A program made the position numbers and the translations under genes. Below the pieces are notes generated by a model. The model was given only the letters and a program-made list of their open reading frames with translations, was not told the DNA's origin and did not search any database. Positions 8,193-15,936 of a stretch of DNA of 64,000 bases are shown here, one piece after another (the first letter of the stretch is position 1; each line of letters begins with the position of its first letter). Source of the DNA: an uncultured Bacilli bacterium (lineage in GTDB: Bacteria; Bacillota_I; Bacilli_A; RF39; UBA660); contig CAKONZ010000005.1 in assembly GCA_934098525.1 (NCBI GenBank), positions 1 through 64,000 on the forward strand, in the 5' to 3' direction.

Positions 8193-8465
8193 TTATTTAT
8201 TTCTTCTTTCTTCATGAACTTTTTTCATGATTCCTGCTTTAGAAAATAAATCTCTTGCTGTATCAGTTAAAATAGCACCATTGTTTAACCATTTCATTGC
8301 TACTTCTTCATCTATTTTGATTTCAGCTGGATTTGTTAGTGGGTTATAAAAACCTATTAATTCTAAATATTTTCCATCTCTTGGTGATCTAGAATCAGTT
8401 GCTACGATTCTATAACTTGGTCTTTTCTTAGTACCCATTCTTGTTAATCTAATTTTTACTGCCAT
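8193..8465 (-). CDS. rpsP: 30S ribosomal protein S16
   Basis: A 90-residue ribosomal protein. The family signature MAVKIRLTRMGTKKRPSYRI is complete at the N-terminus, followed by the SPRDGKYLELIGFYNP block. S16 is an early 30S assembly protein. AAAGGAG precedes the ATG and a consensus promoter lies at 8495-8523. It is the first gene of the rpsP-khpA unit. Confidence 0.98.
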   Translation of the reverse strand: MAVKIRLTRMGTKKRPSYRIVATDSRSPRDGKYLELIGFYNPLTNPAEIKIDEEVAMKWLNNGAILTDTARDLFSKAGIMKKVHEERRNK

Positions 8466-8494
8466 AATACCACTCCTTTCATTAATACAATAGT

Positions 8495-8523
8495 ACTATA
8501 CACCATTTTGTTTTATGTGTCAA
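8495..8523 (-). promoter_or_regulatory. sigma-A promoter of rpsP-khpA
   Basis: The minus strand has TTGACA, a 17-nt spacer and TATAGT, with an AAAGGAG ribosome site about 20 nt further on. A T-rich segment just upstream (8525-8560) with a CAACTTTT/AAAAGTTG inverted repeat may end cotE transcription. Confidence 0.85.
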
Positions 8524-8558
8524 CTTTTTTTTGTTGACAAAAAAATAAAAGTTGCCTT

Positions 8559-9104
8559 TTATTTTTCTTCGTTTATAAAGTTTTCATCGACTTCTTTTTC
8601 TATTTCATCCATTAAGTTTTTTTCATCTTTTTCGTCTATTATTTCTTCCCAATCATCTTCTTCGTCATCTGTTGCTACTCTTACTTTTGTATCTCCTACT
8701 ATTTCTATTCCTAATTCTTTTTCTATATCGTATTCTATTATGTTGTTGTTTATTTCTACTTTAGTGCATGATGGTTGTTTTAAACTTCTTACAATTATTT
8801 CTTCTGATGAATTTATATCTGATTCTCTTTTTCTTATTACTGATAATAATTCATCATATTCTATTGTTTGTTTTGTTACTATTGTTTTTGTATCATTTTC
8901 ATATGAATACCAGATATTAACATCACAAGTTCCTTTAACTCTTATTTTATCTTTTTCTTTTGTTCCATTAAACTTATGATTTATTACCCAACAACCTAAT
9001 ATGGTACTTGGTATTTGTTCTGGAATTAATGAATAATGGTTAGTAAAGCTTTTCTTTCCTTTACCTATTACTGCCTTAGTAACTATTTCTCTATATTTTT
9101 CCAC
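8559..9104 (-). CDS. cotE: outer spore coat morphogenetic protein CotE
   Basis: A 181-residue protein that matches CotE along its length: EKYREIVTKAVIGKGKK, PSTILGCWVINHKFNG, DVNIWYSYENDTKT, LKQPSCTKVEI and GDTKVRVATD, with an acidic C-terminal tail (about 145-181) like that of B. subtilis CotE. In Bacillus CotE forms a ring around the forespore that nucleates the outer coat. I chose GTG 9104 as the start because AGGGG lies 7 nt before it and the resulting N-terminus matches CotE; a longer reading from a TTG at 9119 would include the ribosome site itself. It lies just downstream of miaB, as in Bacillus (miaB-ymcA-cotE), though ymcA is absent. Confidence 0.93.
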   Translation of the reverse strand: MEKYREIVTKAVIGKGKKSFTNHYSLIPEQIPSTILGCWVINHKFNGTKEKDKIRVKGTCDVNIWYSYENDTKTIVTKQTIEYDELLSVIRKRESDINSSEEIIVRSLKQPSCTKVEINNNIIEYDIEKELGIEIVGDTKVRVATDDEEDDWEEIIDEKDEKNLMDEIEKEVDENFINEEK

Positions 9105-9152
9105 ATCGTCACCCCTCAATTTAATTTATGCTAATTAACTATATTTGTTGAT

Positions 9153-9192
9153 AAAAAAAGTTCATACTAAATAAATTTTATTTAGTGTGAAC
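9153..9192 (-). terminator. intrinsic terminator after miaB
   Basis: On the minus strand a long stem, GTTCACACTAAATAAA against TTTATTTAGTATGAAC with one mismatch, is followed by TTTTTTT. It separates miaB from cotE, so cotE needs its own promoter. Confidence 0.88.
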
Positions 9193-9216
9193 TTATTAAT
9201 ATTTTATATTCCTTTT

Positions 9217-10629
9217 TTATTCGTTGTATTCTCCATCTAAACTCCATGTTTTTGCAGAAGTTATCTTTATGTCTACAATTGATCCAATTATTTTGTTAGG
9301 TCCTTTTATATTTACTAATTTATTATTTTCAGTGTATCCCATTAATGAATTGTTTTTATCACTTGGGCCTTCTACTAATACTTTATAGCTTTTTCCTACC
9401 ATTTTTAAATTATTTTCTAAAGCATATTTATTTATTAATTCATTTAATTTTTGTAATCTTTCTTCTTTTTCTTCTAAACTTATTGAGTCTTTCATTTTTG
9501 CTGCTGGTGTTCCTTCTCTTTTGGAATATATAAATGTATATGCTAAATCATATTGGCATTTATTAACTAAGTCTAGTGTGTCTTCAAATTGTTCTTTTGT
9601 TTCATTAGGAAATCCTACAATTATGTCAGTTGTTATTGAGATATCTGGTATTTTTTTCTTTAACTTATTAAATAGATTTAAATATTCTTCTTTGGTATAT
9701 CTTCTACCCATTAGTTTTAAAATTTCGCTATTTCCGGATTGAACTGGTAAATGGATACTATGCATTATATTTGGATATTTTGCTATTATATCTATCATGT
9801 CATCATTAAAATCCCAAGGATGACTTGTTACAAATCTTATTCTTGGTATGCCTGTTTTGGCTACATCTTCTAGTAAATTGGCCATGTTATATTTAATTTC
9901 TAGGTCTTTTCCATATGCATTTACATTTTGTCCAAGTAGGGTAACTTCTTTATAACCGTTTTTAATTAGCATTTCTATTTCATTTAGTATGTCTTTAGGG
10001 TTTCTACTTCTTTGTTTTCCTCTTGTATATGGAACTATGCAATAAGTACAGAATTTATCACAACCATACATTATGTTTACAAATGCTTTTATTTTACTGT
10101 TTCTTATTGATGGAACGTTTTCTAATATGTTTCCTTCAATACTAGGAGCATTTATTTCTAATGTTTTATCTTGCAAAGAGTTATATATTGTTTCAGATAA
10201 AAGTTCCATTTTATGTGTTCCTAAAACAAAATTGATCCATTTATAATCATTTTCAATTTTACTTGTGACAATTTCTTCTTGTGTCATGCATCCCATTATT
10301 CCTACTATTAGGTCCTTTTTGGTTTGTTTTAGATGTTTGGCTCTTCCAAGCATTCCAAAAACTTTATTATTAGCATTTTCTCTTATTGAACATGTATTTA
10401 GTATTATTAAATCTGATTCTTCCATTTTATCTGTATACTTATATCCCATGTATTCAATTATAGCTTTAATGTTTTCACTATCATGTTCATTCATCTGACA
10501 ACCATATGTTTTTAAAAAGTATTTTTTATTTTTTACTATATTTTTATATTTTTCATTTTCATTATAAATAATAGTTTCTACTTTATTGTTAGTTCTTTTT
10601 CTTGCTTCTTTTAGGTTAGGCATATTCAT
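9217..10629 (-). CDS. miaB: tRNA-2-methylthio-N6-dimethylallyladenosine synthase MiaB
   Basis: The 470-residue radical SAM enzyme adds the 2-methylthio group to i6A37 of tRNAs. The N-terminal MTTase domain has its three cluster cysteines (TYGCQMNEHDSE, LNTCSIREN, IMGCMTQEE). The radical SAM CxxxCxxC is in YGCDKFCTYCIVPYTRG. A C-terminal TRAM domain (about 405-468) binds tRNA. The start is ATG 10629, with GGAAG 8 nt upstream; an in-frame GTG at 10644 overlaps that site. cotE follows across a terminator. Confidence 0.97.
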   Translation of the reverse strand: MNMPNLKEARKRTNNKVETIIYNENEKYKNIVKNKKYFLKTYGCQMNEHDSENIKAIIEYMGYKYTDKMEESDLIILNTCSIRENANNKVFGMLGRAKHLKQTKKDLIVGIMGCMTQEEIVTSKIENDYKWINFVLGTHKMELLSETIYNSLQDKTLEINAPSIEGNILENVPSIRNSKIKAFVNIMYGCDKFCTYCIVPYTRGKQRSRNPKDILNEIEMLIKNGYKEVTLLGQNVNAYGKDLEIKYNMANLLEDVAKTGIPRIRFVTSHPWDFNDDMIDIIAKYPNIMHSIHLPVQSGNSEILKLMGRRYTKEEYLNLFNKLKKKIPDISITTDIIVGFPNETKEQFEDTLDLVNKCQYDLAYTFIYSKREGTPAAKMKDSISLEEKEERLQKLNELINKYALENNLKMVGKSYKVLVEGPSDKNNSLMGYTENNKLVNIKGPNKIIGSIVDIKITSAKTWSLDGEYNE

Positions 10630-10654
10630 ATATATCACTTCCACGTATAGATTA

Positions 10655-10692
10655 TAAAAGAAAAAGATAAATTAATCAACATTAATTTATCT
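10655..10692 (-). terminator. intrinsic terminator after the ankyrin gene
   Basis: On the minus strand AGATAAATTAAT and ATTAATTTATCT form a perfect 12-bp stem with a 4-nt loop, followed by TTTTTCTTTT. Confidence 0.85.
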
Positions 10693-11380
10693 ATTTATTT
10701 TCTGCTATTGCAGTTTTTATCATTTTGTCTAATTCTTTAGTATCATTATTTATTACTTCATTTTTTATTGCTTCAAAATTATTAATTAGTGTGTTTACTA
10801 AACTTTTTACTTTAGGTAGTAATTCTTTATCAACAAGATTGTCAAGAATAACTTCTAAATTATTTATTTTTGAGTAAATACCATAATTATTACTTTTTAT
10901 ATAATTATCATATAAGTTTTTAAATGATACAAGGTCAATGTTATTAAATCTTTCATCTTCTAAAATTTTTATTGTTGTATATATATAGTTGTCATTGATA
11001 GATTTATCTAAAATTGTTTCACCTTTTTTATTTCTTATATTAGGAATAAATTGTTCTTTTTTTAGTAATTGTTTAATTATATCCATCACGTCTAAATATT
11101 TTCTTGTTACTAATACATGAGCAAATGTATTTCCTTGATTATTTTGATGATTAATATCTATATTTTTGTTTTTTAATGCTTTTAATACTAAGTCATACCA
11201 ATTTTTATTTAATAAGGCTTGTAATACATTATTTCCGTTTTCATCTGTTATGTTATAGTTATAATCTTTTTTTGATATGATTTTTTCTACAACTTGTTTA
11301 TGTCCTTCTGTAATTACATTGAATATCAGGGACGGTTCATCTTCACACGATTCTATTGTGTTTTTTTCATCGTAAAACAT
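10691..11380 (-). CDS. ankyrin-repeat protein
   Basis: A 229-residue soluble protein. About four ankyrin repeats fill residues 15-135; the helix-turn signatures are TDENGNNVLQALLNKNWYDL, NQGNTFAHVLVTRKYLDVM and NKKGETILDKSINDNYIYTT. The rest is helical without a motif I know. No signal peptide or membrane segment is present, so it is cytoplasmic. Ankyrin arrays bind proteins; the partner is unknown. It is a monocistronic gene with its own consensus promoter (11414-11442) and terminator, sitting between the str operon and miaB, where no ankyrin gene is usual. Confidence 0.8.
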   Translation of the reverse strand: MFYDEKNTIESCEDEPSLIFNVITEGHKQVVEKIISKKDYNYNITDENGNNVLQALLNKNWYDLVLKALKNKNIDINHQNNQGNTFAHVLVTRKYLDVMDIIKQLLKKEQFIPNIRNKKGETILDKSINDNYIYTTIKILEDERFNNIDLVSFKNLYDNYIKSNNYGIYSKINNLEVILDNLVDKELLPKVKSLVNTLINNFEAIKNEVINNDTKELDKMIKTAIAENK

Positions 11381-11413
11381 TTAATACACCTCTTCTTTAC
11401 GTGACAAGTATAT

Positions 11414-11442
11414 ATTTTACCATTTTTGAGTTAAATAGTCAA
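11414..11442 (-). promoter_or_regulatory. sigma-A promoter of the ankyrin gene
   Basis: The minus strand has TTGACT, a 17-nt spacer and TAAAAT, about 35 nt before the ATG, which is preceded by GAGGTG. This is a strong vegetative promoter for an otherwise obscure gene. Confidence 0.8.
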
Positions 11443-11465
11443 TTCTTACATGTAAATGATGTGTA

Positions 11466-11496
11466 AAATAAAAAAAGATGGAATGAACCATCTTTT
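11466..11496 (-). terminator. intrinsic terminator after tuf (end of the str operon)
   Basis: On the minus strand AAAAGATGG and CCATCTTTT pair across a 6-nt loop, and the second arm continues into a T run. It ends the rpsL-rpsG-fusA-tuf unit. Confidence 0.88.
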
Positions 11497-11503
11497 ATTT
11501 TAA

Positions 11504-12688
11504 TTAGTCAATTATTGATGAAACTACACCAGCACCAACTGTTCTTCCACCTTCACGGATTGAGAATTTAGTACCATTTTCAATAGCGATTGGGTGAATT
11601 AATTCTACTGTCATGTTAACATCATCACCAGGCATAACCATTTCAACACCTTCTGGTAATTCGATTACACCAGTAATATCTGTAGTTCTGAAATAGAATT
11701 GTGGTCTGTAGTTTGCGAAGAATGGAGTATGTCTTCCACCTTCTTCTTTTGATAATACATAAACTTGAGCAGTAAATTTCTTGTGTGGAGTAACTGTTCC
11801 TGGTTTAGCTAATACTTGTCCACGTTCAACTTCTTCACGAGAAATACCACGTAATAATACACCTGCATTATCTCCAGCTTCTGCATAGTCAAGAGTTTTC
11901 TTGAACATTTCAATTCCTGTAACAACTGTTTTCTTAGTTGGTTTAATACCTACTATTTCAACTTCGTCGTTAAGTTTTAATTGTCCACGTTCAACACGTC
12001 CTGTAACAACTGTTCCACGTCCTGTGATTGTAAATACATCTTCAATACTCATTAAGAATGGTTTGTCTGTATCACGATCAGGTGTTGGAATCCATTCATC
12101 TACAGCGTTCATTAATTCTTTAATTTTTTCAACATATTGAGGATCTCCTTCAAGAGCCTTTAATGCTGAACCAGTAATGATTGGAGTTTCATCTCCTTCG
12201 TAACCATATTCATTAAGTAGGTCTCTAACTTCCATTTCTACTAATTCTAGTAATTCTGGATCGTCAACCATATCACATTTATTTAAGAAAACAACCATTC
12301 TTGGTACTCCAACTTGACGAGCAAGTAAGATATGTTCTCTTGTTTGAGCCATTGGACCATCTGTAGCAGCAATAACTAGTATTGCTCCATCCATTTGAGC
12401 AGCTCCTGTAATCATGTTTTTAACGTAGTCAGCATGTCCTGGACAGTCAACGTGTGCATAGTGACGTTTTTCTGTTTCATATTCTACGTGTGCAGTATTA
12501 ATTGTAATACCACGTTCTCTTTCTTCTGGTGCTTTGTCGATGTTTGCATAATCAACGAATTGTGCACCACCTTGTTCTGCTAAAACTTTTGTAATAGCAG
12601 CTGTTAAAGTAGTCTTACCGTGATCTACGTGACCAATTGTACCAATGTTAACATGTGGTTTTGTACGGTTAAACTTTTCTTTTGCCAT
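11504..12688 (-). CDS. tuf: translation elongation factor Tu
   Basis: The 394-residue GTPase brings aminoacyl-tRNA to the ribosome. All G motifs are intact: GHVDHGKTTL, switch II DCPGHADYVKN, NKCDMVDD and GSALKALEG. It is the last gene of the str operon. It also has its own good promoter at 12720-12748 and a TAGGAGG ribosome site, which fits the need for EF-Tu in excess over the other products. No second tuf copy is seen in the window. Confidence 0.99.
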   Translation of the reverse strand: MAKEKFNRTKPHVNIGTIGHVDHGKTTLTAAITKVLAEQGGAQFVDYANIDKAPEERERGITINTAHVEYETEKRHYAHVDCPGHADYVKNMITGAAQMDGAILVIAATDGPMAQTREHILLARQVGVPRMVVFLNKCDMVDDPELLELVEMEVRDLLNEYGYEGDETPIITGSALKALEGDPQYVEKIKELMNAVDEWIPTPDRDTDKPFLMSIEDVFTITGRGTVVTGRVERGQLKLNDEVEIVGIKPTKKTVVTGIEMFKKTLDYAEAGDNAGVLLRGISREEVERGQVLAKPGTVTPHKKFTAQVYVLSKEEGGRHTPFFANYRPQFYFRTTDITGVIELPEGVEMVMPGDDVNMTVELIHPIAIENGTKFSIREGGRTVGAGVVSSIID

Positions 12689-12719
12689 AATTTTTCCTCC
12701 TAATTTCCTTATACATTAT

Positions 12720-12748
12720 ATTTTATCTAACAATTGATTTTTTTTCAA
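12720..12748 (-). promoter_or_regulatory. internal sigma-A promoter of tuf
   Basis: In the fusA-tuf gap the minus strand has TTGAAA, a 17-nt spacer and TAAAAT. It would give extra tuf transcript in addition to read-through from fusA. Confidence 0.7.
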
Positions 12749-12770
12749 CTGTTTGAAACAAATTTATTAA

Positions 12771-14840
12771 TTAATTACCGCTTTTTTTGATAATATCTTC
12801 GGCAATATTTTTTGGTACTTCTTCATAGTGATCTGGTACCATTTGGAATGATCCTCTACCTTGAGTATTAGATCTAATACTTGTTGCATAACCAAACATT
12901 TCTGATAGTGGAACCATTGCTGAGAATGCTATTGCATTTCCACGTGATTCTTGAGAAAGTGGTTTTCCACGACGAGATGTTATATCTCCCATTACGTTAC
13001 CAAAATATTCTTCTGGTACAACAATGTCTACTTTCATTATTGGTTCAAGAAGTACTGGTTTACATTTATTTTTTGCTTCTTTTAAAGCCATTGATGCAGC
13101 AATTTTAAATGACATTTCGTTAGAGTCTACATCATGATAAGATCCATCATGTAGAGTTGCTTTTATGTCAATCATTGGATATCCTGCTAGGATACCAGTT
13201 TTCATAGCATCTTGTAATCCTTTATCTACAACAGGAATATATTCACGTGGAACAACTCCTCCAACTACTGCATCTACATATTCATAACCTTTATCTGGGT
13301 TTGGTTCAAAATTGATCCATACGTGTCCATAATTTCCACGTCCACCAGATTGTTTTATATATTTACCTTCGCAGTCTCCAGCTTGAGTAATTGTTTCACG
13401 ATAAGCAACTTGTGGTTTACCAACATTAGCTTCTACGTTGAATTCTCTTCTCATACGATCTACTAATACGTCTAAGTGTAATTCTCCGATACCTGCTATT
13501 ATTGTTTGACCTGTTTCAACATCTGTTCTTACTCTGAATGTTGGATCTTCTTCGGCTAATTTTTGTAATGCTAAAGCCATTTTGTCTTGATCAGCTTTTG
13601 ATTTTGGTTCTATTGCTAATTCAATTACTGGTTCTGGTACTTCAATTGATTCAAGAATTATTGGTTTCTTTTCATCGCATAATGTATCTCCAGTTGTAGT
13701 ATTTTTAAGACCTACTGCTGCAGCAATATCTCCTGTAAATACTTCTGATATTTCAGTACGATCATTAGCATGCATTTGTAAGATACGACCAATTCTTTCT
13801 TTTGTGTCTTTTGTACTATTTAATACATAAGATCCACTATTTAATTTTCCAGAGTAAACTCTGAAGAATGTTAAACGTCCAACGAAAGGATCTGTCATAA
13901 CTTTGAATGCTAAGGCACTAAATGGTTCGTTGTCTGAAACTTTTCTTTCATCTGGATCTCCATTTAGTTTTGTTCCTTTAACACTTGGTATATCAAGTGG
14001 TGATGGTAAGTAATCTATAACTGCATCTAGTAATGGTTTTATACCTTTATTACTTAATGCGTCTCCACACATTACTGGGAAGAATTCAGATTTTAATACA
14101 CCAGTTCTAATTGCTTTTTTGATTTGTTCAATAGAAATTTCTTCACCTTCTAGGTATTTTTCCATTAAGTCATCATCAAATTCTGCTACTGCTTCTATTA
14201 AAGCTGTACGTCTTGTTTCACATAAGTCTTTTAATTCAGCAGGAATTTCTATTTCTTCTAATCCTTCATCTTCTGTACCATCGAATTTATAGGCTTTCAT
14301 TGTAATTAAATCTACATAACCTATAAAGTCATTTTCTGCTCCAATTGGCCATTCAATTGGTTGAGCATTAACAGCAAATCTTGAATCAATTGATTTTAAT
14401 GAGTATTCAAAATCTGCTCCCATTTTACACATTTTATTTGCGAAAATTATTCTTGGAACTTTATATTCACTAGCTTGTCTCCATACTGTTTCAGTTTGAG
14501 GTTCTACACCTGCTTGTACGTCGATTAGTGTTACTGCTCCATCTAGAACTCTTAAACTTCTTTGTACTTCTACAGTAAAGTCTACGTGTCCTGGAGTATC
14601 AATAATATTTAATCTATTTCCTTTCCAAAAAGCAGTTGTTGCAGCTGAAGTGATTGTTATTCCTCTTTCTTTTTCTTGTTCCATCCAGTCCATTTGTGAG
14701 GCTCCATCATGAGTTTCACCTATTTTATGGATTTTCTTTGTTAAAAATAAGATACGTTCAGTTGTAGTTGTTTTTCCGGCATCGATGTGAGCCATAATAC
14801 CGAAATTTCTAGTATTTTCTAAAGCGGTTTGTCTTGCCAT
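12771..14840 (-). CDS. fusA: translation elongation factor G
   Basis: The 689-residue ribosomal translocase GTPase. The P-loop AHIDAGKTTTTERIL, switch II DTPGHVDFTVEVQ and NKMCKMGADF are in place; domain IV carries GNYGHVWINFEP. The NKMD motif reads NKMC, with Cys at the Asp that usually contacts guanine; this is worth noting because the rest is a normal EF-G. It follows rpsG by 9 nt and has a strong GGAGG site. It is the third gene of the str operon. Confidence 0.98.
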   Translation of the reverse strand: MARQTALENTRNFGIMAHIDAGKTTTTERILFLTKKIHKIGETHDGASQMDWMEQEKERGITITSAATTAFWKGNRLNIIDTPGHVDFTVEVQRSLRVLDGAVTLIDVQAGVEPQTETVWRQASEYKVPRIIFANKMCKMGADFEYSLKSIDSRFAVNAQPIEWPIGAENDFIGYVDLITMKAYKFDGTEDEGLEEIEIPAELKDLCETRRTALIEAVAEFDDDLMEKYLEGEEISIEQIKKAIRTGVLKSEFFPVMCGDALSNKGIKPLLDAVIDYLPSPLDIPSVKGTKLNGDPDERKVSDNEPFSALAFKVMTDPFVGRLTFFRVYSGKLNSGSYVLNSTKDTKERIGRILQMHANDRTEISEVFTGDIAAAVGLKNTTTGDTLCDEKKPIILESIEVPEPVIELAIEPKSKADQDKMALALQKLAEEDPTFRVRTDVETGQTIIAGIGELHLDVLVDRMRREFNVEANVGKPQVAYRETITQAGDCEGKYIKQSGGRGNYGHVWINFEPNPDKGYEYVDAVVGGVVPREYIPVVDKGLQDAMKTGILAGYPMIDIKATLHDGSYHDVDSNEMSFKIAASMALKEAKNKCKPVLLEPIMKVDIVVPEEYFGNVMGDITSRRGKPLSQESRGNAIAFSAMVPLSEMFGYATSIRSNTQGRGSFQMVPDHYEEVPKNIAEDIIKKSGN

Positions 14841-14849
14841 AATTTCCTC

Positions 14850-15317
14850 CTACCATCTGAAATGTGCAAATGCTTTATTAGCTTCTGCCATTCTGTGAGT
14901 ATCTTCACGTTTTTTAACTGCTGCTCCTGTTCCGTTTGAAGCATCAATTATTTCATTTGCTAAATTTTCTGCCATTCCATGACCATTTCTTAATCTAGCA
15001 TAATTTGTTAACCATCTTAATCCTAGTGCTTGAGCTCTTTCTTCAGAAACTTCAATAGGAATTTGATAGTTTGATCCACCAACACGACGAGATTTAACTT
15101 CTAATGCTGGCTTAATATTTTCTAAAGCTTGATTAAATACTTCAATTGGTTCTTTACCAGTTTTTTCTTTAATCATGCTGAATGCATCATATAAGATTGT
15201 TTGAGCTTTACCTTTTTTTCCATCTACCATCATTGAGTTGATTAACTTTGTAACAACTTTTGACTTGTATATTGGATCTGGTAAAACGTCTCTTTTAACT
15301 GCACGTCTTTTACGCAT
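14850..15317 (-). CDS. rpsG: 30S ribosomal protein S7
   Basis: The 155-residue S7 nucleates the 3' major domain of the 30S head. The signature DPIYKSKVVTKLINSMMVDG is at the N-terminus, then the KPALEVKSRRVGGSNYQIP loop that contacts 16S rRNA, and the C-terminal HRMAEANKAFAHFRW. It lies between rpsL and fusA in standard order, with GGAGG before the ATG. Confidence 0.98.
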   Translation of the reverse strand: MRKRRAVKRDVLPDPIYKSKVVTKLINSMMVDGKKGKAQTILYDAFSMIKEKTGKEPIEVFNQALENIKPALEVKSRRVGGSNYQIPIEVSEERAQALGLRWLTNYARLRNGHGMAENLANEIIDASNGTGAAVKKREDTHRMAEANKAFAHFRW

Positions 15318-15354
15318 ATTGTCCTCCTTTATATTTTATTATTATTGTTTTATT

Positions 15355-15765
15355 CTATTTTCCTTTTTTAGTTCCGTATTTAGAACGAGCTTGTTTACGG
15401 TCTTTAACACCTTGAGTATCCATTGTTCCACGAACGATATGATAACGAACTCCGATTAAATCCTTAACACGTCCTCCACGAATTAAAACAACACTATGTT
15501 CTTGTAAATTGTGTCCTTCTCCTGGAATATAAGCATCTACTTCTTTTCCGTTACTTAAACGAACACGAGCATATTTTCTTAATGCTGAGTTTGGTTTCTT
15601 AGGTGTTTTAGTTCCTACTCTGATACAAACGCCACGTTTTTGTGGTGATCCTATCTCAGTAGTTTTTTTCTCTAAAGTATTTAATCTTATTCCTAATACT
15701 GGAGATTTACTCTTTCTAACTTTGTCAGTTCTTTTTTTTCTTACAAGTTGATTTATTGTTGGCAT
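15355..15765 (-). CDS. rpsL: 30S ribosomal protein S12
   Basis: The 136-residue S12 shapes decoding accuracy at the A site. The TPKKPNSALRKYARVRLSNG and IPGEGHNLQEHS blocks are intact, including the Lys in the KPNSA loop whose mutation gives streptomycin resistance elsewhere; it is wild type here. It is the first gene of the str operon, with AAAGGAG before the ATG and the operon promoter at 15861-15889. Confidence 0.98.
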   Translation of the reverse strand: MPTINQLVRKKRTDKVRKSKSPVLGIRLNTLEKKTTEIGSPQKRGVCIRVGTKTPKKPNSALRKYARVRLSNGKEVDAYIPGEGHNLQEHSVVLIRGGRVKDLIGVRYHIVRGTMDTQGVKDRKQARSKYGTKKGK

Positions 15766-15860
15766 AACTACTCCTTTCTACACACATGTCCAGGTGTATC
15801 ATATTATCTAATTTAATTAGGCTTACATAAAGTAAACCCAATTAAAATTCAAACATTGTT

Positions 15861-15889
15861 AATATAACACTATATATTTATTTTGTCAA
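15861..15889 (-). promoter_or_regulatory. sigma-A promoter of the str operon
   Basis: The minus strand has TTGACA, a 17-nt spacer and TATATT. The leader to rpsL is about 90 nt and holds a small ACAC...GTGT hairpin (15780-15800), a possible site for feedback control that I cannot confirm. Confidence 0.8.
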
Positions 15890-15936
15890 TTTATTTTTTT
15901 ATTTTGCCTTTAATATTATATTACTTTTTAATTTTT

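Noticed and set aside
8990..9160. A sigma-E promoter for cotE (CATAAATT resembles a -10)
   Set aside because: It lies so close to the ribosome site that the transcript would nearly lack it, and no matching -35 is found at the right distance.
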